From Pseudomonadota bacterium (GTDB lineage Bacteria > Cyanobacteriota > Vampirovibrionia > Obscuribacterales > Obscuribacteraceae): a stretch of 43,015 nucleotides of DNA. How positions within the stretch are numbered: the first letter of the stretch is position 1; each line of letters opens with the position of its first letter. The position numbers were made by a program, and so were the translations under genes. The DNA is taken from positions 1-43,015 of the forward strand of contig JAJPJO010000312.1 of NCBI GenBank assembly GCA_021324135.1. Reading direction: 5' to 3'. The notes beneath the pieces are model-generated. The model saw only the letters and a list, made by a program, of their open reading frames with translations. It was not told the origin of the DNA and searched no databases. Shown one piece after another: positions 9,621 through 18,500 of the stretch.

Positions 9621-10010
9621 ATGGCATTAAAATCGGGTGTTCTTCTGTATAAAATCCATGGCCGGGAAATACATGTCCTCCTGATCAAGGATGAGGAAGG
9701 CGGTTGGCAAATCCCTCACGGAGAGGCCGGCCAGAGGGATTCTATTGAGCGTGTGGCCAGAGATGCGCTCAAGCATAAGGCTGGAACAGACGCACCCGTT
9801 GCCTTCGAATACATGCTTTCAGTCGATCTGGGCGGCAACGATCAATTGTTTTGTTACGTGGCTCAGTACAAAGGCAGCGAACGACCAGAAGCCGGGGAAG
9901 GCGCAATGCAGGCCGACTGGCTTTCCTTAGATCGAGCCCGGCAGCTCGTCGATGAGAGAGAGCTGGCGGCGCTTGAATTGTTGAGGGGCAAAGCCACCCG
10001 AGTGGCGTGA
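9621..10010 (+). CDS. Nudix-fold protein with a degenerate Nudix box
   Basis: A 129-residue protein. The ATG at 9621 has AGAAGG seven bases upstream and is preferred to the TTG at 9591. The fold signature is clear: SGVLLYKIHGREIHVLLIK, then GGWQIPHG and a helix. However, the Nudix box GX5EX7REUXEEXGU reads here (residues 34-56) with Asp40 for the first Glu, Asp48-Ala49 for Arg-Glu, and His52-Lys53 for Glu-Glu. The metal-binding glutamates are gone, so diphosphate hydrolysis by the usual mechanism is unlikely. It could be a binding or regulatory protein, as known for non-catalytic Nudix domains. Confidence 0.75.
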   Translation: MALKSGVLLYKIHGREIHVLLIKDEEGGWQIPHGEAGQRDSIERVARDALKHKAGTDAPVAFEYMLSVDLGGNDQLFCYVAQYKGSERPEAGEGAMQADWLSLDRARQLVDERELAALELLRGKATRVA

Positions 10011-10098
10011 ATATCGTAAATTGTCGCGCGTACATGGAACTGACTGGCCTCTTAGCCGTCGCTGTCCGCTGAGTGAGGATCTGTCGGGGAATTCGTCT

Positions 10099-10662
10099 AT
10101 GCCACAAACAATAATCAAACGGGAAAATGAAAGGCTTGAGAACAGAGTTCCAGGTCGAGGCGTGCGTCCACTTAGAGCAGTATCAACGCTCCTGGGTAGT
10201 GCCTTTGGGTTCATCGTTTTTTCGACGGCGGTCATGTTCTTTACCTGTTTAATCGGTATTCTCTATCTCTTCATCGTCAAGGCTCCTGCTATCGATCGAG
10301 CAGATAGCGGTACCGGCACTCATATCGTAATAAAATCTCCTGAAAATGCAGGACCTGAGAATGCAACCAAACTCGGTGCCGGACAGGCTCCCAGCCAGCT
10401 GAGCTCGCCGGCTGTCGCTCCTGCGGGTGACTCGATGGTCGCCGCGCCAAACGGGATTCTGCCGCCACAATATCTGGTCAGTCCGACCAGGCATGAGGCT
10501 TATTATCGAGAGCTTCCGAGAATTGAGGCGATTGTGCAGAAATTCAGTCCGGCGCAAACGGGATCGAACGATAGATCCCAGTCCGGGGCGTCAAACAATA
10601 CGCAAAGCACGCCGGGCTCTGCCGGAGCGGTCGGAATGGGCACGAGCATCAAGACGCAGTAG
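10099..10662 (+). CDS. Unknown single-pass membrane protein with Ser/Pro/Gly-rich tail
   Basis: 187 residues from the ATG at 10099 (GGGGA eight bases upstream); a longer TTG-started form from 10021 is possible. One strong membrane helix (FGFIVFSTAVMFFTCLIGILYLF) follows about 35 basic residues, so the tail should face outside. The tail is low-complexity (Pro, Ala, Ser, Gln, Gly, Thr). One more ordered segment, PPQYLVSPTRHEAYYRELPRIEAIVQ, starts about two thirds along. I know no family for it. It ends 100 bases before the ABC importer genes. Confidence 0.55.
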   Translation: MPQTIIKRENERLENRVPGRGVRPLRAVSTLLGSAFGFIVFSTAVMFFTCLIGILYLFIVKAPAIDRADSGTGTHIVIKSPENAGPENATKLGAGQAPSQLSSPAVAPAGDSMVAAPNGILPPQYLVSPTRHEAYYRELPRIEAIVQKFSPAQTGSNDRSQSGASNNTQSTPGSAGAVGMGTSIKTQ

Positions 10663-10707
10663 CGGGCAGATAAGCCCATCGATATTACGGCCAACGGTTT
10701 CTCCCAT

Positions 10708-10739
10708 TGCCAAGATCTTTAAGATCGTTTAGCTTGGCA
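10708..10739. repeat. Nested inverted repeat upstream of the ABC importer
   Basis: TGCCAAG (10708-10714) pairs with CTTGGCA (10733-10739). Inside it, GATCTT (10714-10719) pairs with AAGATC (10721-10726), so two structures compete for the same bases. No T-run follows, so a simple terminator is unlikely. It lies 24 bases before the lipoprotein start codon. Confidence 0.4.
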
Positions 10740-10762
10740 TAACCGAGGAGCGTTGGTCCAAA

Positions 10763-11779
10763 ATGAAGCCGATACGCAGCAGCGCTTTACTGATTGCCAT
10801 TGCCATATCGCTTGCCGGTTGCTCGGCGAGCCCAGACGGAAACGAGGCAGAGCGTGCAGACAAGGGTACAGACAAGGGCAAATCGAGCTCGCTTGCAGCG
10901 ATTACAATTGCACAGTTCGGCCATGTCTTTTTGTATATGCCGCTTTATGTAGCGCTCGATAAGGGATTTTTTCGCGAGCATGGGCTGGATGTGAAGCTGG
11001 TGAGCACCGGCGGCGATGAAAAAACATTCACGGCGGTTGCCACAGGCAATGCTCAGTTCGGTGTATCCGACCCCACTTTCACGGCTATCGCCCGCGAGCA
11101 CGGGCAGGGCGGAAAGGTGGTGGCGGCGGTGGTGCGGGGCGTGCCATTCTGGGTGGTGACTCTTAAAAAAGAAATTGGCACTATCTCTAATGCAAAGGAT
11201 TTTGACGGCTATCGCTGTGCTTCATTCACGGCTCCATCGACAAGCTATGCGGTGATGAAAAAGATCCTCAGCGACGGTCGGGCCAGTAAAGCAAAGATTG
11301 TTCAAGGCGCTTTCGGAACTTTGCCGGCTCTGTTGAAATCGGATCAAGCCGATGTGGCTATTGAGATCGAGCCTACCGTCTCGATTCTTGTCGGCGAAGG
11401 CGGGCGCGTGATCTATTCGCCGAAAGACGAACTAGGTGACTTCGCTTTCACCGGATTAGAGGTTTCCGATGCCTATGCCAAAGAGCATCCCGAGCAAATC
11501 AAAGCGTGCGTGGCAGCGCTGAAGGAAGGCATGGCCTATATTCACAATGATTTTGAGGGCGCGCTTCAGGTGGCCCAAAAGGAATTCCCTGATGTGAAGC
11601 CGGGCGTGGTTCGTGACGCTCTCAAACGATTGAAGGAGTCGAACACCATACCCCCGGATCCGGATCTGCCGCAATCGGCATGGGATGCGGCTATTTCATT
11701 GCGCCGCCAGCTGGGCGACTTGAAGGGCTCGGGCAATTACAAGGAAAATGTCGATATGAGTTACCTGCGATCGTTATAG
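10763..11779 (+). CDS. NitT/TauT-type ABC substrate-binding lipoprotein
   Basis: A 338-residue solute-binding protein of the NMT1/THI5-like (SsuA/TauA/NrtA) group. It has a lipoprotein signal with lipobox SLAGC (Cys20) and a short Lys/Asp-rich spacer. The periplasmic binding domain carries the group's opening pattern FLYMPLYVALDKGFFREHGLDV, a GDEKTFTAVATGNAQFGVSDP region and a second lobe. Relatives bind sulfonates, nitrate, taurine, pyrimidine precursors or similar small molecules; nothing here fixes the substrate. A GAGGAG sequence lies 12-13 bases before the ATG. The ATPase follows after 12 bases and the permease after that, so this is a complete importer operon. Confidence 0.9.
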   Translation: MKPIRSSALLIAIAISLAGCSASPDGNEAERADKGTDKGKSSSLAAITIAQFGHVFLYMPLYVALDKGFFREHGLDVKLVSTGGDEKTFTAVATGNAQFGVSDPTFTAIAREHGQGGKVVAAVVRGVPFWVVTLKKEIGTISNAKDFDGYRCASFTAPSTSYAVMKKILSDGRASKAKIVQGAFGTLPALLKSDQADVAIEIEPTVSILVGEGGRVIYSPKDELGDFAFTGLEVSDAYAKEHPEQIKACVAALKEGMAYIHNDFEGALQVAQKEFPDVKPGVVRDALKRLKESNTIPPDPDLPQSAWDAAISLRRQLGDLKGSGNYKENVDMSYLRSL

Positions 11780-11791
11780 GTGTAAAGTTCC

Positions 11792-12631
11792 ATGCTCAGC
11801 AGTCTGCCACACACGCAATTCGCTGAAGAGACAGGGCCGGTCCCCGATGGTGGCAACGTGCTGGTTATCTCCGGCTTGAGTTTCGCCTATCAAAGTCAAG
11901 CAAAGCCGCTTCTGAGCGAGATATCCTTGTCGGCTCGCCAGGGTGAGATCATCGCTCTTTTGGGAGCCAGCGGCTGCGGCAAAAGCACTCTTTTGAACTT
12001 GATTGCCGGGCTGATGCAGCCGCTCTCGGGCGAAATTCGAATCAATAATGATACTAAATGTGGTGCAGGCGATTGGCAACGGCAGCGCCGCATCGGCTAT
12101 ATTTTTCAGGAAGATGCTCTTCTGCCCTGGCGAACCGTTGAATCAAATCTCGCCCTCGCGCTTGAGCTTGGTAATGTACCGGCTGAGCATTTTCGCCAAA
12201 ATGTTTTGGACTTGCTTAGCGCCTTTCACCTTGATGAGTCGGTGCTGCGCTTGTATCCATCCGAACTCTCAGGCGGCATGCGGCAGCGCGCCGGTATCAT
12301 TCAAATGCTTCTTTTCAATCCCGACTTGCTTCTACTCGATGAGCCGTTCTCGGCATTGGACTTCTACACCAAGCTTTGCCTGGAAAATGAGTTTCATCAC
12401 CTGGTGAAGAGCAAGCAAAAGACCGCATTGCTTGTCACACATGATATCGAAGAGGCAATTGCCCTCTCCGATCGCGTCATTATTCTCAATCAGCAAGGTC
12501 GGCTCGAAGAAGAGATCTCGATTTCCTTTGATGAACCGGTTCGAGATCCGGAATCGGTAAGAGGACTGGCGCAGTTTGCTCACTATTACAGAGAGATCTG
12601 GAGCAAGTTAAAGGCGGTGATTGCACCATGA
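11792..12631 (+). CDS. NitT/TauT-type ABC importer ATPase
   Basis: 279 residues. It powers the importer by ATP hydrolysis on the cytoplasmic side. Visible motifs are Walker A GASGCGKST (near residue 58), Q-loop FQEDALLPWRT, signature LSGGMRQRAGI, Walker B LLLLDEP followed by the D-loop SALD, and the switch histidine in VTHDIEEA. The PWRT segment after the Q-loop is typical of SsuB/TauB/NrtD-type ATPases. The N-terminus carries about 25 extra polar residues before the domain. Its stop codon overlaps the permease start (ATGA at 12628-12631), which implies translational coupling. Confidence 0.95.
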   Translation: MLSSLPHTQFAEETGPVPDGGNVLVISGLSFAYQSQAKPLLSEISLSARQGEIIALLGASGCGKSTLLNLIAGLMQPLSGEIRINNDTKCGAGDWQRQRRIGYIFQEDALLPWRTVESNLALALELGNVPAEHFRQNVLDLLSAFHLDESVLRLYPSELSGGMRQRAGIIQMLLFNPDLLLLDEPFSALDFYTKLCLENEFHHLVKSKQKTALLVTHDIEEAIALSDRVIILNQQGRLEEEISISFDEPVRDPESVRGLAQFAHYYREIWSKLKAVIAP

Positions 12632-13416
12632 GCAAAATTGATTTGAAGAGCGGAGTGCCGCGATGGAAGCTGGCTTTATTGTATCCGCTGCCGCTTGTCG
12701 TTCTCATTGCATGCTGGCATTTATATAGCGCAGGCGATGTCCACAGGCAATTCATATTTTCAGGGCCGCACCAGGTGTGGTGCACGTTCATAGCCCTGGT
12801 GCAAAACGGCGACTTGCTCAAACATGCCAGCGTAACTCTAATGGAAGCTCTGACTGGCTTTGCTCTGGGCACCGCTTTCGGTGCGGCCGTCGGCTTGTCG
12901 CTCTGGTACTCGAAGACGGTTGCCGCCGTCTCCAAACCATACATAGCCGCTCTGGGCTCAATCCCTATCTTTGCTCTGGCGCCCATGATCATTGCCTGGT
13001 TCGGAATCGGTGTGACGTCCAAAATAATGCTGGCGTTTATCTCCACAGTGGTTGTGGCGATCATCCAATCGTATCAAGGGGCTATGTCTGTCGAGCCGCG
13101 TTTTCTGCGCCTTATGCAAGTGCTGGGTGCCACGCGCTTTCAAACATTTCGCACTGTTGTCGTTCCATCCGCCCTCATCTGGGTGGTGAACGCCATGAAA
13201 TTGAATATCGGCCTGGCGCTTCTTGGCGCATTCATAGGCGAATTTATTTCCTCGGAGCAGGGGCTCGGCTATATGATAGTGCGCGCCTCGGGACTCTATG
13301 ACATGGCTACGGTTCTGGTCGGCGTCTTTACATTAGTGGTAATCGCCCTGGCTCTTACGGCAATGGTTGAGTTTGTCGAGCGCAAGCTTCTTCCCTGGCG
13401 TTGGGCCTCCGGCTGA
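12628..13416 (+). CDS. NitT/TauT-type ABC importer permease
   Basis: 262 residues with about six membrane helices, BPD_transp_1 family (SsuC/TauC/NrtB-like). The coupling loop is the EAA-type stretch around FLRLMQVLGATRFQTFRTVVVPSAL. Further typical segments are TLMEALTGFALGTAFG near the N-terminal side and LGYMIVRASGLYDM near the end. It overlaps the ATPase gene by four bases. It forms the membrane channel used with the lipoprotein and ATPase upstream. It is convergent with the histidine kinase gene, with a long inverted repeat between them. Confidence 0.94.
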   Translation: MSKIDLKSGVPRWKLALLYPLPLVVLIACWHLYSAGDVHRQFIFSGPHQVWCTFIALVQNGDLLKHASVTLMEALTGFALGTAFGAAVGLSLWYSKTVAAVSKPYIAALGSIPIFALAPMIIAWFGIGVTSKIMLAFISTVVVAIIQSYQGAMSVEPRFLRLMQVLGATRFQTFRTVVVPSALIWVVNAMKLNIGLALLGAFIGEFISSEQGLGYMIVRASGLYDMATVLVGVFTLVVIALALTAMVEFVERKLLPWRWASG

Positions 13417-13438
13417 TGGCAAAATGTCCCAAAAGGAT

Positions 13439-13504
13439 GTGACTCCACTTCCGTGCTTTCGCTGATCTGCAGATACAACTCTGCTGAGTTTGGAGTGGAG
13501 TCAC
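13439..13504. terminator. Long inverted repeat between convergent genes, probable bidirectional terminator
   Basis: GTGACTCCAC (13439-13448) is the exact reverse complement of GTGGAGTCAC (13495-13504). Pairing can extend inward to 13 pairs with one G-T wobble. The roughly 40-base loop holds a ten-base palindrome, ATCTGCAGAT (13465-13474). It lies between the permease and histidine kinase genes, which end toward each other. T-runs on either side are weak, so a small mobile repeat unit is an alternative. Confidence 0.55.
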
Positions 13505-13619
13505 TTTCAGATAATATGATGCAATTTATGCGAGCAAGTTCCGCTTGCAGCAATTATGTTTCAGATGTCTCAACCGTGTGTTGATGCGGAGCTTTCCTTT
13601 GTCTTTCTTGGCGCCGGGT

Positions 13620-15383
13620 TCAGCTTGGTTGTGGGATTTTGAACCAAAATGTCGATCCGACGCCCAGTTTGCTCTCAACGCCGATTTCGCCGCCATGCGC
13701 TTCCACGATTTCCTTGGCGATTGCCAGTCCCAGCCCTTTACCGTGAAGCTCTAGCTCATCACCACGTTCGATTTGCTTGAAGCGCTCGAAGACCCGCCCC
13801 AGATCGGCTTCTGCGATGCCTCGTCCCTGGTCCTTGATTTTAATCAATATGCAATCGTCCAGTTCTTCATATTCAATTCTTATGGTGCTGTTCGGAGGAG
13901 AAAATTTGATGGCGTTCGACAGGAGGTTGACGATAACTTGCACGAGCTTAGAGCCATCAGCTAATGCCTCAAGGAAATCACCTGAAGACTCGAGCTTGAT
14001 GCTGTTTTTGGATGCCAGGTAAGAAACGGAGTTAACCGCCCGCGATACCACCGACGAGATATCGATTACTTGTTTATCAATCTGCATTTTTCCGGCTTGC
14101 ATTTTTTCAAGATCGAGCAGTCCATCGATCAGCTCGATCAAGCGCTTGAATTCATCTTCGGTGCGGCTGAGTATTTCGTCTCCCTTCTTGTTGATCTTGC
14201 CGTAGGAGCCTTCCTTGAGCAAATGAAGCGTTCCCATTATGGCTGTCAGAGGTGAACGCAAATCGTGACTGACCATTTGAACGAATTCTTTTTTCAAGCG
14301 CTCGACTTCGCGTCTTTCTGTAACGTCCAGGACGACGATCAAGAATTTACTGGCACCTTCGAGATCGAGGCCTGATATCGTCAAATCGACCGGCAAGCGG
14401 CTGCCGTCCTTCTTCAGAGCATCCAGGCTGACTGTTCCCTCAGCCAGGTTAAGCTCCGATTTCCCATCGACCTTTGCTCTGCTATCAGTGCTTACAAATA
14501 GCATGGATAAGTTCTTACCTGCTAATTCGTGATTCTTGTAGCCGAACATTTTTTCCGCTTTTATATTAGTCAGCTCGATTTCACGATCCTGGCTGACAAT
14601 CAAGAGCGTCACGGGCATGCTTTCAATGAGCATCTTCACTCTCGATTCTGTCTGCTGCAGAATCGACTCGACCGACTTCGGCGTGGTTATACTCTGCACC
14701 ACGCATATATAATTCTTATCCTCAGACGACCAGCGCATGTTCCAACTGACCGGCTCAAAGCTGTTGTCTTTGCGACGAATCCGATTTTGAAAGCTCAAAT
14801 CCTGGCGCTTGGAGGTTCGCTTGAGAGTGGAGGCGGTCTCCTTTATGTCGGCTTCTACGATTACATCAATTATGCGTCGGCCGGCCAGTTCTTGCGGTTC
14901 ATATCCCCATAGCTCCCTGACCTGCGCATTGACTTTCAAGAAACGGTAGCCCTCATCGAGCGTGCAAGTGAGGCTGCGCGTGCTGTCTGCGATCAGCCGC
15001 TCTCTGGTGCGCGCCTCCTGAAGATCTCTTCTCAAATCGCCGAAACTTGAAAGGCTGTGCTCGACTGCCAGTTTGAACTGCTCCAGGTCGTCGATGCTTT
15101 CCGGAGTCGCTGTGTCGTTAGAGAATTGATCCCTCAAGAGCTGTGCCAGTTCTTTCAGTGCTTCATGCAAGCGCTTTTGATTGTGAATGAACAGACCGAT
15201 GCCGCTGAGGATGCCTGCCGCGGCAGTCAAAATGAGAATCCTCTGCGCGGCGTAAATGCCGGGGTTGCTATACGACTCGTCGAAGGTAGACCACAAACAA
15301 ATCAAAGAGACGATCGACACCACAGCCGGTGCCGCTGCGATGAGCACGAACCTTAAGGCTTCAGGTTTTGAATTACCAGGCAT
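13620..15383 (-). CDS. Membrane histidine kinase with two PAS domains
   Basis: 587 residues. Two N-terminal helices ([20 protein letters not shown] and [18 protein letters not shown]) enclose only a short outside loop, so sensing is probably by the cytoplasmic PAS domains (about residues 130-235 and 245-355; the second begins [12 protein letters not shown]). The HisKA domain has the H-box [11 protein letters not shown] with His373. The HATPase domain has N-box [14 protein letters not shown]1 DQGRGI, F-box FERFKQI and G2 [13 protein letters not shown]. The protein should autophosphorylate and pass phosphate to a response regulator, but none is encoded beside it, so it is an orphan kinase here. 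The start has no clear ribosome-binding site. It is transcribed away from the giant Ser/Thr kinase. Confidence 0.93.
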   Translation of the reverse strand: MPGNSKPEALRFVLIAAAPAVVSIVSLICLWSTFDESYSNPGIYAAQRILILTAAAGILSGIGLFIHNQKRLHEALKELAQLLRDQFSNDTATPESIDDLEQFKLAVEHSLSSFGDLRRDLQEARTRERLIADSTRSLTCTLDEGYRFLKVNAQVRELWGYEPQELAGRRIIDVIVEADIKETASTLKRTSKRQDLSFQNRIRRKDNSFEPVSWNMRWSSEDKNYICVVQSITTPKSVESILQQTESRVKMLIESMPVTLLIVSQDREIELTNIKAEKMFGYKNHELAGKNLSMLFVSTDSRAKVDGKSELNLAEGTVSLDALKKDGSRLPVDLTISGLDLEGASKFLIVVLDVTERREVERLKKEFVQMVSHDLRSPLTAIMGTLHLLKEGSYGKINKKGDEILSRTEDEFKRLIELIDGLLDLEKMQAGKMQIDKQVIDISSVVSRAVNSVSYLASKNSIKLESSGDFLEALADGSKLVQVIVNLLSNAIKFSPPNSTIRIEYEELDDCILIKIKDQGRGIAEADLGRVFERFKQIERGDELELHGKGLGLAIAKEIVEAHGGEIGVESKLGVGSTFWFKIPQPS

Positions 15384-15515
15384 GGAACAGTTTCAGTCGC
15401 GATAAAAGGATACGTGCTACCCAGCGTATGCATTCTAGCAAGAAGGGTTTTAACTAACCATCTCATCTTTGCCCTGCTCGAGATTACATGAAAGCCTGCA
15501 GGAGCGTAATATCCG

Positions 15516-18500
15516 GTGCGACTGGGCATGATTTTGATGAATACGAAAGCACGCCCGGTTCACAAGCGCAAAGCGCAAGAGTCAATGACCTCGGAAAATT
15601 GCCCAGTTTGCCATAAGAAGATGCGTAGCGGCAGAGCGGGATCGCTTACGCAATGGCTCCTGGCGGGCGATGGATGCGTTTGCGGACAGCCCGGTGCCGA
15701 GGCAAGCTCGCAATCCGCCGAAGCGACGGAAGCGAAGGATGTGCAGTTTTGTCCGACATGCGGAAAGCTTCAGAGCAAGGCGAGGGCAGGTTCTCTCACC
15801 CAGTGGATTTTCTCGGAAAGTAGATGTGGTTGTTCCTCTCCATCTCCTGCTAATGCTCATACGGCGGAGGAAGAAGTCCGCACCGCCGGTGGTGCGATAC
15901 CGTCGAGTTCCGGAATGCTATTTGATTCGGAGGATGCCGGCAGCGGCTTGAGCGCCCAGGAAATTCAGCGCCTCGAGTCGGGGGCCATTGATTATCATGG
16001 ACTTTCTTCTGATTGTTTTCCCTTTGAGCGCTACCGAATTATAAAGGAGATAGGCAGAGGTTATTCCGGCATTGTTTATGAATCATGGGATTGTGTTTTG
16101 CAGAAACGCGTAGCCGTGAAGACTTTATATAGCGATCTGTTCGCCTCTGAAGACATCATCAGATTTCAGCAAGAAGCGCGGGCGACGAGCAAGTTCAACC
16201 ACCCCAATCTGCTATCCATCCTCGACTTCAGTTCGGCACCAAACGGACAGCCGTATATGGTAATGGAGTTTGTCAGCGGTCGCACCCTAAAGGATTTGAT
16301 CGACAAAGAAGGACCGCTTGATTGGGCTATTGCATTACCGCTCTTTTTGCAAGTCTGCAATGGAGTCTTGCATGCTCATCAGCAAGGGGTTCTGCACCGA
16401 GATTTGAAATCGACCAACATAATGGTTTCACTCGATCACAGATCGGGGCGTACGATCATGACCGCTAAAGTGATCGACTTTGGTATCGCCGCTTTGAAGC
16501 AAACGACATCGACGTCGCTCGACACCGGACAATCAACTGCGAGCCAGAGGAAGACGCTGGCGGGCAGCCCGCTTTATATGAGCCCGGATCAGATCAACGG
16601 ACTGCAGTTCGATGAGCGATCCGACATTTATTCGATGGGTTGTCTGATGTTCGAAGCCCTGTGCGGGCGAGTTCCCTTTCTCGGTGACAGCGCCCTGGCA
16701 ACAATGGCGCAGCATGTTCATGAGCCGGTGCCCGCATTTGCTGACATCGATCCTGATAATCGCTCGCCTCGTGCATTGGAGAATGTCGTTCGAAAATGTC
16801 TCGAGAAGGATCCCGGAGCGCGATTTCAGTCAATGTTTGAGTTGGCTTCCGCCCTGGGCCGGTTGATCGATGCAAGCGGACCGGACCAGTCGCCCTGGCC
16901 GGAGAATGTGCAGCAGCCCAAAAGCGAAGCTATCTCAACGCCGGCGGAAGCGGGGCTCGACAAACATTCATTTGATCCAGGCAAATTGATCGCGCTCGGC
17001 GCTTTTATCGTCAGTGCCGTCGCCATTTATTTCATTATCGGGCAAGCCGGAATCAATATAAGCCAGCCGCAGTCGACCGGCAATGAGAAGCCCACAACAA
17101 TAGCACGCGATCCCGGTGAGCTTTTCAACATATCGAGAGGCACCGGTGCAATGGATGAGAAAAACTTTGAGGCGGCTCTGGAAAAACTGCCATCAACGAC
17201 AGAGGAGATTGCCCGGCGTGCCACCGCCGGTGATGTGGCCGCCCAACTTGAGCTGGCCAAACGCTATGATTCAGGCAGATCATTGAAACAGGACTATAAG
17301 CTAGCCTGCAAGTGGTATTTGAAGGCTGCCACTGGAGGGAACGTGCAGGCCCAGATGCGACTGGCAACCATGTATGAAATGGGCCAGGGCACCCATCAGA
17401 ATTATAAGGAAGCGATGAGATGGTACAGGAGCGCCGCTGACAAAGGGCGTACCGACGGTCTTTACCACATCGGCAAACTGTATCGAGACGGATGGGGTGT
17501 TCGGCGGAATTATGCCGAGGCGATCAAATGGTATACAAAGGCGTCCGATCTGGGCGATCCATGGGCTAAGCGCGACCTGGCGGATATTTATCTGGAGGGT
17601 CATGGGGTAGAGCGCGATACCGCAAAGGGTCTGAAACTTTTAGAGGAGGCTAATGAAAACGGCAACCCAGGCGGAGCGGAGCGTATTGGTGAACTCTATC
17701 TTTACGGTTATGGCGGGGTAAAAAAGAATTACGCTCAGGCGTTCAACTGGTTCAAGAAATCAGGCATCCCTCGCGATATCGGCAGAATGTATCTGTACGG
17801 CTACGGAGTTCGGCAAGATTTCAATGAAGCCCTTAAGTACATCAAAAAGGCAATCGATGAAAAGGATCCGAACGGTTCAATCATCCTGGGGCAGATGTAC
17901 GAAGCGGGATTCGGCGTCCGACGCGACGCGGGCAAAGCCATCGCTTGCTATCGCCGAGCCAAAGATGCCGGTGGCACTCTGGGAGATGTATACGCAGCCG
18001 CACTCTATGAAAACGGCAACGGCTTAGCGAAGGACTTCCAGCAAGCCATTGCCCTGTTCAAAACTGCCGCAGAAAAGGGTGATTCGTATGCTGCCACGCA
18101 CTTAGGCATGATCTATGAAAGTGGTCAGGGAACGGATGTGAATTACGCTGAGGCGCAACGATGGTACAAGAAGGCGGCAGAGGCACCCAATTATGATGCG
18201 CGAATTTGCCTCGGGCACCAGCATGAAAAAGGGCTTGGCGTAAAGCCTGACAGACAAGAGGCTTTGTTCTGGTATGCGGCCGCCGACTGGGGAAAAAAAC
18301 AAGATGCGCCTGAATTCAAGATGAAAGGCATAAATCAGTTTTACGAGAAAACGATGAGCCTTTATCGCCAGAGCGCGGACAGTGCAAAAAGAACTGCTTC
18401 GCAATCGGAGATCGATGCTGCCGAAGCCAGGGCGCGAAAGTTGGGAGAGACCTTTAGCGACCGTGACGATACAGGCAAGGAGCAGGATGGAAAACCGGAG

